Notes under the pieces: model-generated
What the model was told of the DNA's origin: nothing
The model's input: the letters and a program-made list of their open reading frames with translations, nothing else
The model's database searches: none
NCBI GenBank assembly: GCA_934700615.1
Contig: CAKUXR010000015.1
Location: 1 to 64,000 of the forward strand
DNA from: an uncultured Bacteroidales bacterium
GTDB lineage: Bacteria; Bacteroidota; Bacteroidia; Bacteroidales; UBA932
Length of the DNA: 64,000 bases
Direction of reading: 5' to 3'
Part shown: positions 63,136 through 64,000 of the stretch, piece by piece
How positions within the stretch are numbered: position 1 is the first letter of the stretch
Layout of the letters: each line of letters begins with the position of its first letter
Translations under genes and position numbers: made by a program

Positions 63136-63142
63136 GAATTAT

Positions 63143-64000
63143 ATGATTATCAATAAATTAAATATTTCATTCCGGGCAGCATACGTCGCCCTGTCGCTTG
63201 TCGCGGCTTCGGCGCTTGCTGTTCCAGCTTCGGCGCAGGAAAAAGTTTCGGATGTCTTGTCAATGATAGAGCAGAACAATACTGAGCTCCAGGCGTTGAG
63301 GAAACGTGCCGAGTCAGAGCAGTATGGCTATAAGGCCGAGCGTGCCCTTGATGCACCTGAAATCGGGTTCGATTATCTCTGGAGCAGTCCTGCAGATATC
63401 GGTACCAGAAAGGATGTGTCTGTCTCGCAGAGTGTTGACCTTGCGGCATTGACAGGAGCCCGCGGCAAGCTCGCGACTTCCAAGACGGCTCTTTCTGATG
63501 CCCAGTACCGCATCGACCGCCAGCGTGTCCTGCTTGAGGCCAAGAGTCTGTATATCAACATTGTATACTGCAATGCCCTGGCTTCCGAACTGTCTGAGAG
63601 GATTGCCCGTTCCGAGAAAATCGAGGCGGCTTACCGTGATATGCAGTTGCGCGGAGAGACGGATATGATAGAGGTCAACAAGGCTCATCTGGCCTATGTC
63701 GCCCAGAAGAACGCCCTGGCCCGCAATGAAATCGAGAGGACTTCGCTTCTTGCTGACTTGCAGCGTCTTAACGGCGGTGAAGCTGTTGAGGTCAATGCTC
63801 TTGTGTATGACGAGAATGTGATGTTGCCTGCCGATTTCCGCATCTGGTATGACGAGATGTCGCAGCGCAGTCCGGAACTCGATTACATGCGCAAGAATGT
63901 GGAGGTCAATGCCAGTGAGGCGAGGACTGCCAAGATGTCCAATTATCCGACCCTTACCGCCGGTTATATGGCTGAACTTGTGAAAGGCAGCAATTTCCGT
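63143..64000 (+). CDS. TolC-family outer-membrane efflux protein (CzcC-like), N-terminal part
   Basis: The gene starts at ATG 63143 and is open to the right edge, giving 286 residues of a protein that normally has 400-450. A signal peptide (about 1-32, ending VPASAQ) is followed by the long helices of the TolC fold (VSDVLSMIEQNNTELQALRK, then QYRIDRQRVLLEAKSLYINI). The first repeat ends near ADLQRLNGGEAVEV and the second begins near SPELDYMRKNVEVNASEA. It forms the outer-membrane duct for the CzcA/CzcB pump encoded just upstream. The C-terminal half is beyond the window. Confidence 0.9.
   Translation, partial: MIINKLNISFRAAYVALSLVAASALAVPASAQEKVSDVLSMIEQNNTELQALRKRAESEQYGYKAERALDAPEIGFDYLWSSPADIGTRKDVSVSQSVDLAALTGARGKLATSKTALSDAQYRIDRQRVLLEAKSLYINIVYCNALASELSERIARSEKIEAAYRDMQLRGETDMIEVNKAHLAYVAQKNALARNEIERTSLLADLQRLNGGEAVEVNALVYDENVMLPADFRIWYDEMSQRSPELDYMRKNVEVNASEARTAKMSNYPTLTAGYMAELVKGSNFR

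Overview
The window looks like a chromosomal segment from a gut-type Bacteroidales bacterium. The signs are TonB-dependent receptors, a SusC/SusD pair, many lipoproteins with BACON-like and DUF4988-like modules, an ECF sigma/FecR pair, and promoters of the Bacteroidetes form (TTTG, about 20 bases, TAnnTTTG). Base composition is near 50% GC by eye. Rikenellaceae or an uncultured Bacteroidales family fits better than Bacteroides proper, but the genus is not resolved. No rRNA, tRNA, CRISPR array or intact insertion sequence was seen.

Region 1 (1-16109): a partial MerR regulator, then a SusD-less uptake locus. It has an Oar-like TonB-dependent receptor, two lipoproteins with OB-fold-like and BACON-like domains, a lipoprotein DNA/RNA non-specific endonuclease, a secreted EEP-family nuclease/phosphatase, a second TonB-dependent receptor, a DUF5689 lipoprotein and an M3 peptidase. 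I read it as a candidate surface system that binds, cuts and imports nucleic acid or nucleoprotein.

Region 2 (16110-44235): a polysaccharide utilization locus in two convergent halves. The plus half follows a divergent ECF sigma/FecR pair: SusC with an STN signalling domain, SusD, and three coiled-coil/DUF4988-like lipoproteins. These carry a phosphodiester glycosidase (NAGPA) domain, GLUG repeats, and GLUG repeats plus a DUF4886 SGNH-type domain. An EEP enzyme ends this half. The minus half encodes a GH130 mannosyl-GlcNAc phosphorylase, two GH92 alpha-mannosidases, a ROK sugar kinase and mannose-6-phosphate isomerase. Together they suggest breakdown of N-glycan or mannan carrying phosphodiester decorations. 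Two ATPase genes with nuclease-like C-termini (16225-17655 and 34685-36037) sit at operon borders, look acquired, and are flanked by palindromic sequence.

Region 3 (44236-58192): two lipoproteins built from a repeated module, then housekeeping genes: metX, asd, a nitroreductase, a histidine phosphatase, a DUF5009 membrane acyltransferase, a thioesterase, an M24 aminopeptidase, ahcY and comF. metX, asd and ahcY belong to methionine/SAM metabolism.

Region 4 (58193-64000): a heavy-metal RND efflux operon. It has a His/Cys-rich small protein, a His-rich CzcB-like adaptor, a CzcA-like pump and a TolC-like outer-membrane protein that runs off the window.

Across the window the heptamer GTCAATG/CATTGAC is strikingly over-represented, at about 120 copies by eye against about 8 expected. 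It occurs in several reading frames and between genes, but not in the two ATPase genes. Several long inverted repeats with features of MITEs or structured RNAs lie between genes.
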